64,000 nt of DNA. Source: an uncultured Eubacteriales bacterium. GTDB lineage: Bacteria; Bacillota; Clostridia; Peptostreptococcales; Anaerovoracaceae. The notes under the pieces were generated by a model. It had not been told where the DNA came from, ran no database searches, and saw only the letters and a list, made by a program, of their open reading frames with translations. The position numbers and the translations under genes were made by a program. Shown here in pieces: positions 51,253 through 61,795 of this stretch; position 1 is the stretch's first letter, and the number at the start of each line of letters is the position of its first letter. The DNA lies in the NCBI GenBank assembly GCA_902773835.1, contig CACYFZ010000003.1, positions 46,858 to 110,857 of the forward strand, in the 5' to 3' direction.

Positions 51253-51400
51253 ATCCACCTAAGACAGCGGGTGCCGAAAGGCTTAATTTCCTGCCGAGGT
51301 ACAAGAAATAGATTTCATACCTCGCGCTGTCTTGACAGACGCGAGGTCTTTTGTACCTAAGACATTAAACTAGACGGAGGGATACCGTCGGAAAGGAGAA
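51253..51400 (+). promoter_or_regulatory. L10 (rplJ) leader RNA
   Basis: The CCTAAGACAGCGGGTGCC...GGCTTAATTTCCTGCCGAGGT pattern matches the L10 leader family known from other Bacillota. Its 5' segment AAGACAGCG (51261-51269) is the perfect complement of CGCTGTCTT (51325-51333), which lies in the left half of the downstream terminator hairpin. The two structures are mutually exclusive, giving an attenuator controlled by L10-L12 binding. A second ACCTAAGACA at 51355-51364 may add a competing pairing. Confidence 0.85.
51319..51353 (+). terminator. Attenuator terminator of the L10 leader
   Basis: ACCTCGCG (51319-51326) pairs with CGCGAGGT (51340-51347), with CTGTC/GACAG inside the loop, followed by CTTTTG. 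It sits about 50 bp before rplJ. Confidence 0.85.
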
Positions 51401-51403
51401 AAA

Positions 51404-52051
51404 ATGTCTGTAGAAGCAAAACAAGCTAAACAGGTCGTTATCGACGAGATTAAGGAAAAATTTGAAAAAGCCGGATCCGTCGTAGTAGTCGACTATCTCG
51501 GACTGTCAGTACTCGAAGCCGATGATCTCAGAAAACAGCTGAGAGAAGAAGGCGTAGATTACACAGTCTATAAGAACACCCTCATCAGAAGAGCTATCGA
51601 CGGAACAGATTTCGCCGGTCTTGCAGAGGGAGATATACTCAAGGGATCAACTGCTCTCGCATTCAGCGGAGAAGACGTAACCGCAGCAGCAAGAGTACTT
51701 TCCAAGGTTATCAAAGACATCAAGAAGATGTCGTTCAAGGGCGGCGTTGTAGAAGGAACAGTTTACGACAAAGAGCAGATTGAAGAGTTCTCAAACATTC
51801 CGGGCAGAGATACACTCATCGCACGTTTCATGGGAAGCATCCAGAGCCCAATGACAAAGCTCGCACTTACACTCAAAGCTATAGCAGAAGCTATGCCTGC
51901 AGAAGCTGCAGCTGCAGCTGAGGAAAAGGCTGAGCCTGCTAAAGAAGAAGCAGCACCTGCAGAGGAGAAGGCTGAAGAAGCTCCTGCTGAAGCAGCAGAA
52001 GAGGCTACAGAAGCCCCTGCAGAAGAAGCAGCTGAAGAAAAAGCAGAATAA
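51404..52051 (+). CDS. rplJ: 50S ribosomal protein L10
   Basis: 215 residues; the usual length is about 165-175. The core is standard: KQVVIDEIKEKFEKAGSVVVVDYLGLSV, DYTVYKNTLIRRAI, KGSTALAFSGEDVTAAAR and a C-terminal helix binding L12 dimers. After about residue 165 there is an Ala/Glu-rich extension of about 50 residues with A-E-E-K-A-E and A-P-A-E units. Controlled by the leader upstream. The rplL start is 30 bp downstream with GGAG. Confidence 0.95.
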   Translation: MSVEAKQAKQVVIDEIKEKFEKAGSVVVVDYLGLSVLEADDLRKQLREEGVDYTVYKNTLIRRAIDGTDFAGLAEGDILKGSTALAFSGEDVTAAARVLSKVIKDIKKMSFKGGVVEGTVYDKEQIEEFSNIPGRDTLIARFMGSIQSPMTKLALTLKAIAEAMPAEAAAAAEEKAEPAKEEAAPAEEKAEEAPAEAAEEATEAPAEEAAEEKAE

Positions 52052-52081
52052 TCATTGTTTTCATAAAGAAGGAGAATAAAA

Positions 52082-52450
52082 ATGGATAAGGATAAAATCA
52101 TTGAGGCTCTTAAGAGCATGAGTATCCTCGAGATCAACGAGCTCGTTAAGGCTCTCGAGGAAGAATTCGGAGTAAGCGCAGTAGCAGTAGCAGCACCTGC
52201 AGCAGGTGGTGCAGCAGCAGGCGGCGCAGCAGAAGAGAAGAGCGAATTCAACGTTGTTCTCAAGGAAGTTGGTCAGGAAAAGATCAAGGTTATCAAGGCT
52301 GTAAGAGAAGCTACAGGTCTCGGCCTGAAGGAAGCTAAGGAACTCGTAGACGGAGCTCCTTCAACAGTTAAAGAGAACGTTGAGCCGGGTGAGGCTAACG
52401 CTCTTAAGGAAGCACTCGAAGCTGTTGGCGCTGTAGTAGAGCTTCAGTAA
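52082..52450 (+). CDS. rplL: 50S ribosomal protein L7/L12
   Basis: 122 residues. N-terminal dimerisation helices, Ala/Gly hinge [20 protein letters not shown] (about residues 38-57), and C-terminal domain [35 protein letters not shown] that contacts EF-G and EF-Tu. Standard. A hairpin (CGGAGG/CCTCCG at 52462-52479) lies just after the stop. Confidence 0.97.
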   Translation: MDKDKIIEALKSMSILEINELVKALEEEFGVSAVAVAAPAAGGAAAGGAAEEKSEFNVVLKEVGQEKIKVIKAVREATGLGLKEAKELVDGAPSTVKENVEPGEANALKEALEAVGAVVELQ

Positions 52451-52891
52451 CGGCTCGCTATCGGAGGAGCATGCCTCCGGAGATCAAGGTTTCCGACATT
52501 ACGGCAACGCCGATATATTCATAGGAAACCTTACATTTCGCGTCAGACTTTGTTGACTGCGTGCCTTCGGTGCTCACGTACATCCTAAGTACGCTCCGCG
52601 CCTCAGTCACTTGTCGCCTCGTCTGACACAAAATCTCTTCGCCGAAGAGATTAATAGTTAGGAAATGATGAGCATACACTTCGAAACACAGCGAGGAGAG
52701 CAGTAGTTGCTCAGCATTATATCTACATTACAAATTGGACCGTGAGATATCGGTTCGACCCACGCAATATAATGAGCCCCGGCTATCGAGGCTCATTTCG
52801 TGCGTTTCGGGGCAGGGCTAAATGCCCCGAAATAGCCCGAAAAACAAAGAAATCTTGTACTTTATCAGAAACAAAGCAAGGAGCGTGACAC
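52451..52891. other. 441-bp non-coding region between rplL and rpoB, stacked palindromes
   Basis: No credible gene. From 5' to 3' it holds: hairpin CGGAGG/CCTCCG (52462-52479); the third 43-nt repeat (52486-52532); nested inverted repeats GTCAGAC/GTCTGAC (52542-52548/52621-52627) and GACTG/CAGTC; a perfect AATCTCTTC/GAAGAGATT hairpin (52632-52652); then ATGAGCC/GGCTCAT (52772-52796) and TTTCGGGGCA/TGCCCCGAAA (52805-52832), the latter two in the rpoB leader. A TATAAT at 52768-52773 lacks a fitting -35. It may set the L12:RNA-polymerase expression ratio (inference). Confidence 0.6.
52486..52532. repeat. 43-nt palindromic repeat, copy 3 (inverted orientation)
   Basis: GGTTTCC (52488-52494) with GGAAACC (52524-52530), flanked by AA/TT. 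The reverse complement matches copy 1 at 35 of 43 positions, including the CGGC-GTT-GCCG core; differences are concentrated in the internal loop. Confidence 0.8.
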
Positions 52892-55800
52892 ATGCCACAA
52901 CCAGTGAAAGTTGGAAAAAAAGAACGTATGTCATTTGCCAAAATCAATGAAGTTTGCGAAATGCCTAACCTCATCGATGTGCAGACAAAGTCATACAAGT
53001 GGTTTATGGAAGAAGGACTTGGCGAAGTCCTTGAAGACGTATCTCCTATTCGCGACACCACCAATACACTCAGTATGGAGTTCGCGGATTATCAGTTCTC
53101 CGATGAGCCTAAGTACGACCAGGAGGAGTGCAAAGAAAGAGATGCCACATATGCCACATCCCTGACTGTAAAGGTCAGACTCATCAATCGCGAAACCGGT
53201 GAGATCAAAGAACAGGATGTATTCATGGGTGATTTCCCTCTCATGACTGAGAAGGGTACATTCGTGTACAACGGAGCAGAGAGAGCTATCGTAACTCAGA
53301 TGGTTCGTTCTCCGGGACCTTACTATGATGTCACCACAGATAAATCAAACAAGAAGCTCTTCAGCTCTCAGGTGATTCCTAACAGAGGTGCTTGGCTCGA
53401 ATACGAGACAGACTCCCAGGAAATCCTCTATGTAAGAGTTGACAGAACCAGAAAGCAGCCTCTGACATCATTCCTCAGAGCTCTCGGAATCATTGATCCG
53501 GATCTGCTGCAGCTCAGCAGCAACGAGGACATTATCGAATTGTTTGGTGAGGATGAAAGACTGCTGAAAACACTTGAAAAAGATACAACCAAGACCAGTG
53601 CAGACGGACTGAGAGAACTGTACAGAAGACTCAGACCGGGAGAGCCTCCTACAGTTGAGAACGCAAGATCCATGCTTATGGCTCTGCTCTTCGACGAGAG
53701 ACGTTATGACCTGGCTAAGGTTGGAAGATTCAAATACAACAGGAAGCTCGGTCTCCACGACAGACTCGTAGATGTCGTTGCTGCTGAGGATGTAATCGAT
53801 CCTAACACCGGAGAAGTTCTCGTAGAAGCAGAAGGCCTTATCTCAAGAGAGATGGCTATGGTAATCGAGGATGCCGGCGTTAAGTCCGTTCTCGTTCACA
53901 GCAAGATTGAAGACGAAGAGCACAAGGTAACCAAGGTTATCGGTAACAACTTCGTAGATCCTAAGAAGTATCTGGATATCGACCTGACTCCGTACAAGCT
54001 TTCGGAGAAGGTTTTCTATCCTGTTCTTATGGATATCATCGAGACTGCCGGAAAGGACGAAGAAAAGCTTAAGAGCGAACTCCAGGCTCGTCGCAAGGAG
54101 CTCAGCCCTAAGCACATCATTCTCGAAGACATCATTGCTTCCATCAGCTATCTGATTAACCTGCCTAGCGGAATCGGCGACACAGACGACATCGACCATC
54201 TGAACAACAGACGTCTCAAGACAGTCGGCGAGCTTCTGCAGAACCAGTGCAGAATCGGATTTGCCAGAATGGAGAAGACTATCAGAGAGAGAATGACCAC
54301 AGAGAACTCCACCCCGCAGCAGCTGATCAATATCAGACCTGTTACTGCAGCTATCAAAGAGTTCTTCGGTTCTTCACAGCTCTCACAGTTCATGGACCAG
54401 AACAACCCTCTGGCAGAGCTGACACATAAGAGAAGACTTTCGGCTCTCGGACCGGGAGGTCTTTCAAGAGAAAGAGCCGGCATGGAAGTCCGTGATGTAC
54501 ACTATTCACACTACGGACGTATGTGCCCTATCGAGACGCCTGAAGGTCCTAACATCGGACTTATCGGTTCTCTTACAACATACGGAATCATCAACGAGTA
54601 CGGTTTCATCGAGACTCCGTACCGTAAGGTAGATAAGGAAAAGGGAATCGTTACAACTGAGGTTGAATACCTCTCAGCTGCTGACGAAGATCTCATGATC
54701 GTAGCACAGGCCAACGAGCCGCTCGACAGTAAGGGTCACTTCCTGAACAACAAGGTTGCCGTAAGAGGCATCAAGGGTGAGATCACCATGGTACCGAAGA
54801 CTGAGGTCGACTACATGGACGTTTCACCTAAGCAGGTAGTATCCGTTGCTACAGCTATGATTCCGTTCCTTGAGAACGACGACGCCAACCGTGCGCTGAT
54901 GGGATCCAACATGCAGAGGCAGGCAGTTCCTCTGCTCGTAACCGATGCTCCGTACGTCGGAACAGGTATCGAGTACAAGGCAGCCTGCGATTCAGGTGCA
55001 GTTGTTCTTGCTAAGAACAGCGGAACCGTAAGCTATGTAGATGCCAACGAAGTCAGAATCAAGAGAGATGATGACGGAACGGAAGACGTTTACAAGATGC
55101 TTAAGTTTAAGCGTTCCAACCAGGGAACATGCATCAACCAGAAACCTATCGTAGACTTCGGTGAGAAGATCGAAGCAGGGGAGGTTGTAGCAGACGGTCC
55201 GTCCACTAACATGGGCGAGATTTCCCTCGGTAAGAACCTCCTCATCGGATTCATGACTTGGGAAGGCTACAACTACGAGGACGCTATTATCCTTAACGAA
55301 AGACTTCTGATGGACGACGTTCTCACATCACTTCACATCGAGAAGCACGAATGCGAAGCAAGAGACACTAAGCTCGGACCTGAAGAAATCACAAGAGATA
55401 TTCCGAATCTCCCGGCAGAGATGCTGAAGGAACTCGATGAAGAAGGTATCGTAAGAATCGGTGCCGAGGTTAAGTCCAACGACATCCTCGTCGGCAAGCT
55501 CACTCCGAAGAGTGAGACTGACCTCACACCTGAGGCAAGAATGCTCAGAGCCATCTTCGGAGAGAAGTCCAAAGAGGTAAGAGATTCTTCACTGAAACTC
55601 CCTCACGGAGAAGAAGGTATCGTAATTGACGTAAGAGTATTCGACAAAGACAACAGTCAGGAGCTTCCTCCTGGAGTTAACAAGATCGTAAGAGTCTATG
55701 TTGCTACCAAGAGAAAGATCAACGTCGGAGACAAGATGGCGGGACGTCACGGTAACAAGGGTGTTATCTCAAGAATCCTGCCGCAGGAAGATATGCCGTT

Positions 55801-56761
55801 CAAGGAAGATGGCGAACCACTCCAGGTAATGCTTAACCCTCTGGGTGTACCGTCCCGAATGAACGTAGGACAGGTACTCGAAGTACACCTAGGTCTGGCA
55901 GCCAAATCAAAGGGCTGGTATATTTCCACACCGGTATTCGACGGAGCACGTGAGCAGGATGTAATCAATCTGCTCAAGGAAGAAGGATATCCTGAGACGG
56001 GTAAACTGATGCTGAGAGACGGACGTACAGGTGAGTATTTCGACAATCCTGTAACAGTAGGTTACATGTACATGCTGAAGCTCCACCACTTGGTAGACGA
56101 TAAGATCCACGCAAGATCCATCGGTCCTTACTCACTCGTAACTCAGCAGCCACTCGGCGGTAAGGCTCAGTTCGGTGGTCAGAGATTCGGAGAGATGGAG
56201 GTATGGGCACTCGAAGCTTACGGTGCTGCATACACATTGCAGGAGATTCTCACTGTTAAGTCAGACGATATCATCGGACGTACCAAGACATATGAGTCAA
56301 TCATCAACGGCGTAAATATCGCTGAGCCGGGAATTCCTGAGTCATTCAAGGTTCTCATCAAAGAGCTCCAGGCTCTGGCTCTCGATATCCGCACTAAGGC
56401 CGGAGACGACAGCGAAATCAAGATCAGAGAGACATCTGAGTATGATGGCGCACTTACATTCGACAGGATGATTAATGAAAATACCAGAAGAGAAGAGCGT
56501 GAGAGAAGAGAGTTGGAAGAGGATGCCGTAGCTTCCGAAACAGCAGCTGAAATCAATGCTGCAGAGGCAGCAGACGAACCTGCTCTCGATATAGACGCAC
56601 TCTCCGCTATGGTAGAGGGAATGGCTCAGGCCGCAGCAACTGAAGAAGCTGCAGCGGAAGTGCCGGACATGGACCTCACGGAAGCTGTAGAGATGGACAG
56701 CCTGGAAGCTATCGCTGAAGAAGAGGCGGCAGCAGATGAGGCTGCGGAAGATGAAGAGTAA
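52892..56761 (+). CDS. rpoB: DNA-directed RNA polymerase subunit beta
   Basis: 1289 residues. The fork-loop/rifampicin region reads [30 protein letters not shown], with the rifampicin-contact Asp, His and Ser all in the sensitive form. Other landmarks: [24 protein letters not shown], the flap and [22 protein letters not shown] with the conserved lysines. From about residue 1195 the protein continues into an acidic Ala/Glu/Asp tail of about 90 residues ([14 protein letters not shown] end), beyond the usual C-terminus. It pairs with beta' to form the catalytic core. AAGGAG site before the ATG. Confidence 0.97.
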   Translation: MPQPVKVGKKERMSFAKINEVCEMPNLIDVQTKSYKWFMEEGLGEVLEDVSPIRDTTNTLSMEFADYQFSDEPKYDQEECKERDATYATSLTVKVRLINRETGEIKEQDVFMGDFPLMTEKGTFVYNGAERAIVTQMVRSPGPYYDVTTDKSNKKLFSSQVIPNRGAWLEYETDSQEILYVRVDRTRKQPLTSFLRALGIIDPDLLQLSSNEDIIELFGEDERLLKTLEKDTTKTSADGLRELYRRLRPGEPPTVENARSMLMALLFDERRYDLAKVGRFKYNRKLGLHDRLVDVVAAEDVIDPNTGEVLVEAEGLISREMAMVIEDAGVKSVLVHSKIEDEEHKVTKVIGNNFVDPKKYLDIDLTPYKLSEKVFYPVLMDIIETAGKDEEKLKSELQARRKELSPKHIILEDIIASISYLINLPSGIGDTDDIDHLNNRRLKTVGELLQNQCRIGFARMEKTIRERMTTENSTPQQLINIRPVTAAIKEFFGSSQLSQFMDQNNPLAELTHKRRLSALGPGGLSRERAGMEVRDVHYSHYGRMCPIETPEGPNIGLIGSLTTYGIINEYGFIETPYRKVDKEKGIVTTEVEYLSAADEDLMIVAQANEPLDSKGHFLNNKVAVRGIKGEITMVPKTEVDYMDVSPKQVVSVATAMIPFLENDDANRALMGSNMQRQAVPLLVTDAPYVGTGIEYKAACDSGAVVLAKNSGTVSYVDANEVRIKRDDDGTEDVYKMLKFKRSNQGTCINQKPIVDFGEKIEAGEVVADGPSTNMGEISLGKNLLIGFMTWEGYNYEDAIILNERLLMDDVLTSLHIEKHECEARDTKLGPEEITRDIPNLPAEMLKELDEEGIVRIGAEVKSNDILVGKLTPKSETDLTPEARMLRAIFGEKSKEVRDSSLKLPHGEEGIVIDVRVFDKDNSQELPPGVNKIVRVYVATKRKINVGDKMAGRHGNKGVISRILPQEDMPFKEDGEPLQVMLNPLGVPSRMNVGQVLEVHLGLAAKSKGWYISTPVFDGAREQDVINLLKEEGYPETGKLMLRDGRTGEYFDNPVTVGYMYMLKLHHLVDDKIHARSIGPYSLVTQQPLGGKAQFGGQRFGEMEVWALEAYGAAYTLQEILTVKSDDIIGRTKTYESIINGVNIAEPGIPESFKVLIKELQALALDIRTKAGDDSEIKIRETSEYDGALTFDRMINENTRREERERRELEEDAVASETAAEINAAEAADEPALDIDALSAMVEGMAQAAATEEAAAEVPDMDLTEAVEMDSLEAIAEEEAAADEAAEDEE

Positions 56762-56778
56762 GAAAGGGAGGAAATATC

Positions 56779-59700
56779 ATGACAGACAACAATCAGGATC
56801 TCAGAAATATTGAATCCCTGCAGATTAAACTCGCATCTACAGAGGAAATGCTTAACTGGTCTCACGGTGAGGTAACAAAGCCTGAGACTATCAACTACAG
56901 ATCACTTAAACCGGAGTTTGACGGACTCTTCTGCGAGAGGATCTTCGGACCTACAAAGGACTGGGTCTGCGGCTGCGGTAAATACAACAAGATTCGCTAT
57001 AAGGGACTTATCTGCCCTTACTGCGGAGTAGAAGTAACAAAGGCCAAGGTAAGAAGAGAGAGGATGGGACACATCCAGCTCGTAAGCCCTGTATCTCATA
57101 TCTGGTACTTCAAGGGAATTCCTTCAAGAATCGGTCTTGTCCTCGACATGACACCGAAGGAACTCGAAAAGGTGCTCTACTTTGCATCTTACGTAGTAAC
57201 AGATCCTGGAGAAACACCGCTTCAGTACAAGCAGATTCTCGAAGAGGATGAGTACAACGAAGCACGTGAAATCTACGGAAAGAGCTTCGAGGCAGGCATG
57301 GGTGCCGAATCCATCAAGAAGCTCCTCGAGAACATCAACATCGATGAGATGGCTGAGGAGCTCAGAGAGCAGCTTAAGAAAGCCACAGGCCAGAAGAAGA
57401 TAAGACTCGTAAAGATTCTCGAGGTTATCGAGGCGTTCAAGAAATCGGGCAACAGACCTGAGTGGATGATCCTGGATGTAATTCCGGTTATTCCGCCTGA
57501 ACTCAGACCTATGGTTCAGCTGGACGGCGGCAGATTTGCCACATCCGATCTGAACGATCTTTACAGAAGAGTTATCAACAGAAACAACAGACTTAAGAAG
57601 CTGGGTGAGCTCGGTGCTCCGGATATCATCATCCGTAACGAGAAGAGAATGCTCCAGGAGTCTGTAGACGCTCTTATCGATAACGGCAGAAGAGGCCGTG
57701 CGGTTCAGGGTGCGGGCGGACGTAAGCTCAAATCCCTCTCCGATATGCTTAAGGGTAAGCAGGGCAGATTCAGACAGAATCTCCTCGGTAAGCGTGTAGA
57801 CTTCTCCGGACGTTCCGTAATCGTAGTAGGACCGGATCTGAAGTTCTATCAGTGCGGACTCCCTAAGACAATGGCGCTGGAACTCTTCAAGCCTTTCATC
57901 ATGAGAGAGCTTACTGAAAGAGAACTCGCACAGAATACGAAGCAGGCCAGAGTTATGGTAGAACGTGCGGAGCCTGAAGTTTGGGACGTTCTTGATTACA
58001 TCATCAAGGATCACCCGGTTCTTCTGAACCGTGCCCCGACACTTCACAGACTCGGTATCCAGGCTTTCGAGCCGGTACTCGTAGAGGGTAAGGCTATCAA
58101 ACTGCATCCGCTCGTATGTACAGCGTTCAATGCCGACTTCGACGGAGACCAGATGGCCGTACACGTACCGCTGTCAGTAGAGGCTCAGGCTGAGGCCAGA
58201 TTCCTCATGCTGTCAGTTAACAACATTCTCGCTCCTAAGGACGGATCGCCTATCACGGTTCCGACTCAGGATATGATCCTCGGTTCTTACTACCTGACAT
58301 ACGAAGGCAGTGAGGAAAGAGATCGCGACGCTGAGAAGGGTGACGGCAAATGCTTCGCAGACTACGATGAGATGATTATGGCTTACAACGCCGGAATCGT
58401 CGGAATCCATGCGAAGGTTAAGGTACGCCGCTACATCGGTGAGGACGATCCGGGACAGCTCGTAGAATCCACGGTCGGAAGATTTATCTTCAACCAGGGA
58501 CTCCCTCAGGACCTCGGATTCGTAGACAGAGAGAAGGATCCGTATGCACTCGAAGTTGACTTCCTTTGCGATAAGAAGGCACTCGGTAAGATAATTGCCG
58601 CATGCTTCAAGAAGCACGGAAATACGGAAACGGCTCTGATGCTCGACTATATCAAGGATACGGGTTACCACTACTCAACACTGTCTGCCGTAACAATCAG
58701 TATCTCCGACATGGAGATTCCGGAAGCTAAGGCAGAGATTCTGGGAGCTGCAGAGGAAAAGGTTGACGAGTTCGAAGCACTGTATCGCAGAGGACTTATG
58801 TCCAACAGAGAAAGATACGACAGCATCATCAAGACTTGGAGAAAGGCTACGGATGACACGGCTGATGCGCTTATCGATAACCTCGGTAAGCTGAACAACC
58901 TGTACATCATGGCTAAATCCGGAGCCAGAGGTAACAAATCACAGATCAGTCAGATCGGCGGAATGAGAGGACTTATGGCCAACGCTACAGGTCACACTGT
59001 AGAGATTCCTATTAAGTCCAACTTCCGTGAAGGACTCTCAATACTTGAGTACTTCATTTCATCCAACGGTGCCCGTAAGGGACTTACGGATACGGCTCTG
59101 AGAACGGCTGACTCGGGTTATCTGACAAGAAGACTTGTAGATATCTCACACAGCATCATCATCAATGAGACGGATTGCGGTACTACAGAAGGTATTGAAA
59201 TCACTGAGCTCAGAGACGGTAAGGTTGAGATTGAGAAGCTCTGGCAGAGAATTGCCGGCAGATATACCATCGAAGATGTAGTCGATCCTGAGACAGGAGA
59301 AGTGATTCTCGCTGCCAACGAGTACATCACAGATGATCTCGCTCAGGAAATCGAAGAGCGCGGAGTTAAATCCGTTAAGATCAGATCCGCTATGACATGC
59401 CGTGCAGAGAGCGGTCTCTGTGCTAAGTGCTATGGTAAGAACATGGCTACAGGCAGAAAGGTTCTTCCGGGAGAAGCCGTAGGAATCATCGCTGCTCAGT
59501 CCATCGGAGAGCCGGGTACACAGCTCACGATGAGAACATTCCACACCGGTGGTGTAGCCGGATCCGACATCACTCAGGGTCTCCCGAGAGTAGAGGAGCT
59601 CTTCGAGGCACGTAAGCCTAAGGGTCTCGCTGAGATCTGCGAAGGCGACGGAAAGGTTAAATCCATCGAGCCTACAGAGGACAACATGACTGAAGTTGTC

Positions 59701-60435
59701 GTAACAGAAGAAGGCGGCGAGAGAAGCTATCTGATTCCGTTCGGTGCCAGACTCAATGTCGAGGTCGGACAGGAAGTTCAGGCAGGCGGTCAAATCACCA
59801 AGGGACCTCTGGATCCGCATGATATCATGAGACTCACAGGCGTTCAGGGTGTATACGAATATCTGATCCGAGAGGTTCAGAGAGTATATAAGAACCAGGG
59901 TGTAGACATTAACGACAAGCACATCGAGATCATCGTAAGCCAGATGCTCTCCAAGTACAAAGTCGAGAAGTCCGGAGACACAGCGCTCCTGCCTGGCGGA
60001 CAGTACTCCAGACGCGACATCGAAGAAGCTAATGCTGCAGTTGAAGTTGAAGGCGGAGAGCCTGCAACAGCAAGCAGACAGCTCCTTGGTATCACCAAGG
60101 CAGCCCTTGCTACATCTTCATTCCTGTCAGCTGCTTCATTCCAGGAGACTACAAGAGTTCTCACGGATGCTTCCATTAAGGGCAAGACAGACAGACTCGA
60201 AGGTCTCAAAGAAAATGTCATGATCGGAAAGCTCATCCCGGCAGGTACGGGCATGAAGAGATATTCCGGCATCGAGGTAGACTACGGTGAATATGAGGAA
60301 TACGTAAACGGTAAGGCTGAGTATGATGAGGAAGAAGGAGAAGAAGGCTCCATCGAAAACATCGTAGCTCCTGAAAACGTTGATATTCCTGATGAAGAGA
60401 TCAAGGTCTACGGAGAAGTTGCTATAGTAGAATAG
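56779..60435 (+). CDS. rpoC: DNA-directed RNA polymerase subunit beta'
   Basis: 1218 residues. Zinc-binding [20 protein letters not shown], the active-site NADFDGDQM triad of aspartates, the bridge-helix region around the [18 protein letters not shown] segment, and [31 protein letters not shown]. The second zinc site is [13 protein letters not shown]. The C-terminal 60 residues after [18 protein letters not shown] are acidic (DEEEGEEG). Starts 17 bp after rpoB with GGGAGG. A 15-bp terminator-like stem lies downstream. Confidence 0.97.
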   Translation: MTDNNQDLRNIESLQIKLASTEEMLNWSHGEVTKPETINYRSLKPEFDGLFCERIFGPTKDWVCGCGKYNKIRYKGLICPYCGVEVTKAKVRRERMGHIQLVSPVSHIWYFKGIPSRIGLVLDMTPKELEKVLYFASYVVTDPGETPLQYKQILEEDEYNEAREIYGKSFEAGMGAESIKKLLENINIDEMAEELREQLKKATGQKKIRLVKILEVIEAFKKSGNRPEWMILDVIPVIPPELRPMVQLDGGRFATSDLNDLYRRVINRNNRLKKLGELGAPDIIIRNEKRMLQESVDALIDNGRRGRAVQGAGGRKLKSLSDMLKGKQGRFRQNLLGKRVDFSGRSVIVVGPDLKFYQCGLPKTMALELFKPFIMRELTERELAQNTKQARVMVERAEPEVWDVLDYIIKDHPVLLNRAPTLHRLGIQAFEPVLVEGKAIKLHPLVCTAFNADFDGDQMAVHVPLSVEAQAEARFLMLSVNNILAPKDGSPITVPTQDMILGSYYLTYEGSEERDRDAEKGDGKCFADYDEMIMAYNAGIVGIHAKVKVRRYIGEDDPGQLVESTVGRFIFNQGLPQDLGFVDREKDPYALEVDFLCDKKALGKIIAACFKKHGNTETALMLDYIKDTGYHYSTLSAVTISISDMEIPEAKAEILGAAEEKVDEFEALYRRGLMSNRERYDSIIKTWRKATDDTADALIDNLGKLNNLYIMAKSGARGNKSQISQIGGMRGLMANATGHTVEIPIKSNFREGLSILEYFISSNGARKGLTDTALRTADSGYLTRRLVDISHSIIINETDCGTTEGIEITELRDGKVEIEKLWQRIAGRYTIEDVVDPETGEVILAANEYITDDLAQEIEERGVKSVKIRSAMTCRAESGLCAKCYGKNMATGRKVLPGEAVGIIAAQSIGEPGTQLTMRTFHTGGVAGSDITQGLPRVEELFEARKPKGLAEICEGDGKVKSIEPTEDNMTEVVVTEEGGERSYLIPFGARLNVEVGQEVQAGGQITKGPLDPHDIMRLTGVQGVYEYLIREVQRVYKNQGVDINDKHIEIIVSQMLSKYKVEKSGDTALLPGGQYSRRDIEEANAAVEVEGGEPATASRQLLGITKAALATSSFLSAASFQETTRVLTDASIKGKTDRLEGLKENVMIGKLIPAGTGMKRYSGIEVDYGEYEEYVNGKAEYDEEEGEEGSIENIVAPENVDIPDEEIKVYGEVAIVE

Positions 60436-60465
60436 TGGCAGATTGTCAGAATAAATAAATGATTT

Positions 60466-60560
60466 AAGAACGGTGGGATGCGTTTCGACAGACCGTGCGA
60501 ACCGTCGGAACTCAGCGATTGGCGAGCCGAAGGAATGTCATCCACACCGTTCTTTTATTT
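60466..60560 (+). terminator. Structured terminator-like element between rpoC and rpsL
   Basis: AAGAACGGTG plus GGATG (60466-60480) pair with CATCC and CACCGTTCTT (60539-60554), 15 bp with one bulged A, ending in TTTTATTT. The 58-nt loop can form further small stems (for example CGAC/GTCG and CTC/GAG), a three-way-junction look unusual for a plain terminator. Confidence 0.65.
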
Positions 60561-60584
60561 ATAGCTGTTTTTCGCCTCAAACTG

Positions 60585-60613
60585 TTGACTTTTCAATGAG
60601 TTGCGAGTAAAAT
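60585..60613 (+). promoter_or_regulatory. Promoter of the rpsL operon
   Basis: -35 TTGACT (60585-60590), 17-bp spacer, -10 TAAAAT (60608-60613), 61 nt before the rpsL start. Confidence 0.8.
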
Positions 60614-60674
60614 ATTGGGGTTCGACGCCTATATGGTTTTCGGATGAAAAAATACTGAAAGAAAGGAGAAAAGA

Positions 60675-61088
60675 ATGCCTACAATTAACCAATTAGTACG
60701 TCAGGGCAGACAGAGCTCAGTAAAGAAATCTACAGCTCCTGCGCTCGGAAAGAACATGAACACACTTCGTAAAGTTCTGACCGACGTAAACTCCCCTCAG
60801 AAGAGAGGCGTATGCGTAGCTGTAAAGACTGTAACACCTAAGAAGCCGAATTCGGCTCTCAGAAAAGTTGCCAGAGTTCGTCTGACAAACGGAATGGAAG
60901 TTACAGCTTACATTCCTGGTATCGGTCACAATCTGCAGGAGCACAGCGTTGTTCTCGTAAGAGGCGGAAGAGTTAAGGACCTCCCGGGTGTGCGTTATCA
61001 CATCGTAAGAGGAACTCTCGACGCATCCGGCGTAGCAGAGCGTGGACAGGGCCGTTCAAAATACGGTGCTAAAAGACCAAAAAAGTAA
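60675..61088 (+). CDS. rpsL: 30S ribosomal protein S12
   Basis: 137 residues. The decoding-loop sequences [20 protein letters not shown] and [14 protein letters not shown] keep the lysines whose mutation gives streptomycin resistance, so this is the sensitive form. Ends [20 protein letters not shown] site before the ATG. First gene of the str operon. Confidence 0.97.
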   Translation: MPTINQLVRQGRQSSVKKSTAPALGKNMNTLRKVLTDVNSPQKRGVCVAVKTVTPKKPNSALRKVARVRLTNGMEVTAYIPGIGHNLQEHSVVLVRGGRVKDLPGVRYHIVRGTLDASGVAERGQGRSKYGAKRPKK

Positions 61089-61720
<632 letters not shown>

Positions 61721-61795
61721 TTTGCAGAGGTACGTTATGCAGATTAGAAAAACAACAGTTAAAACTATGAGAATTACAGTAGAAAGGAGGAAATA

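Noticed and set aside
52735..52765. tRNA T-arm-like GGTTCGACCC in the rplL-rpoB gap
   Set aside because: The flanking bases do not form a T stem and no acceptor or anticodon arm can be built around it.
54340..54500. Rifampicin-resistance substitution in rpoB
   Set aside because: The contact residues Asp, His and Ser are all in the sensitive form.
57124..58164. Long open frame on the minus strand inside rpoC
   Set aside because: Antisense shadow of a canonical rpoC; no start signal or homology.
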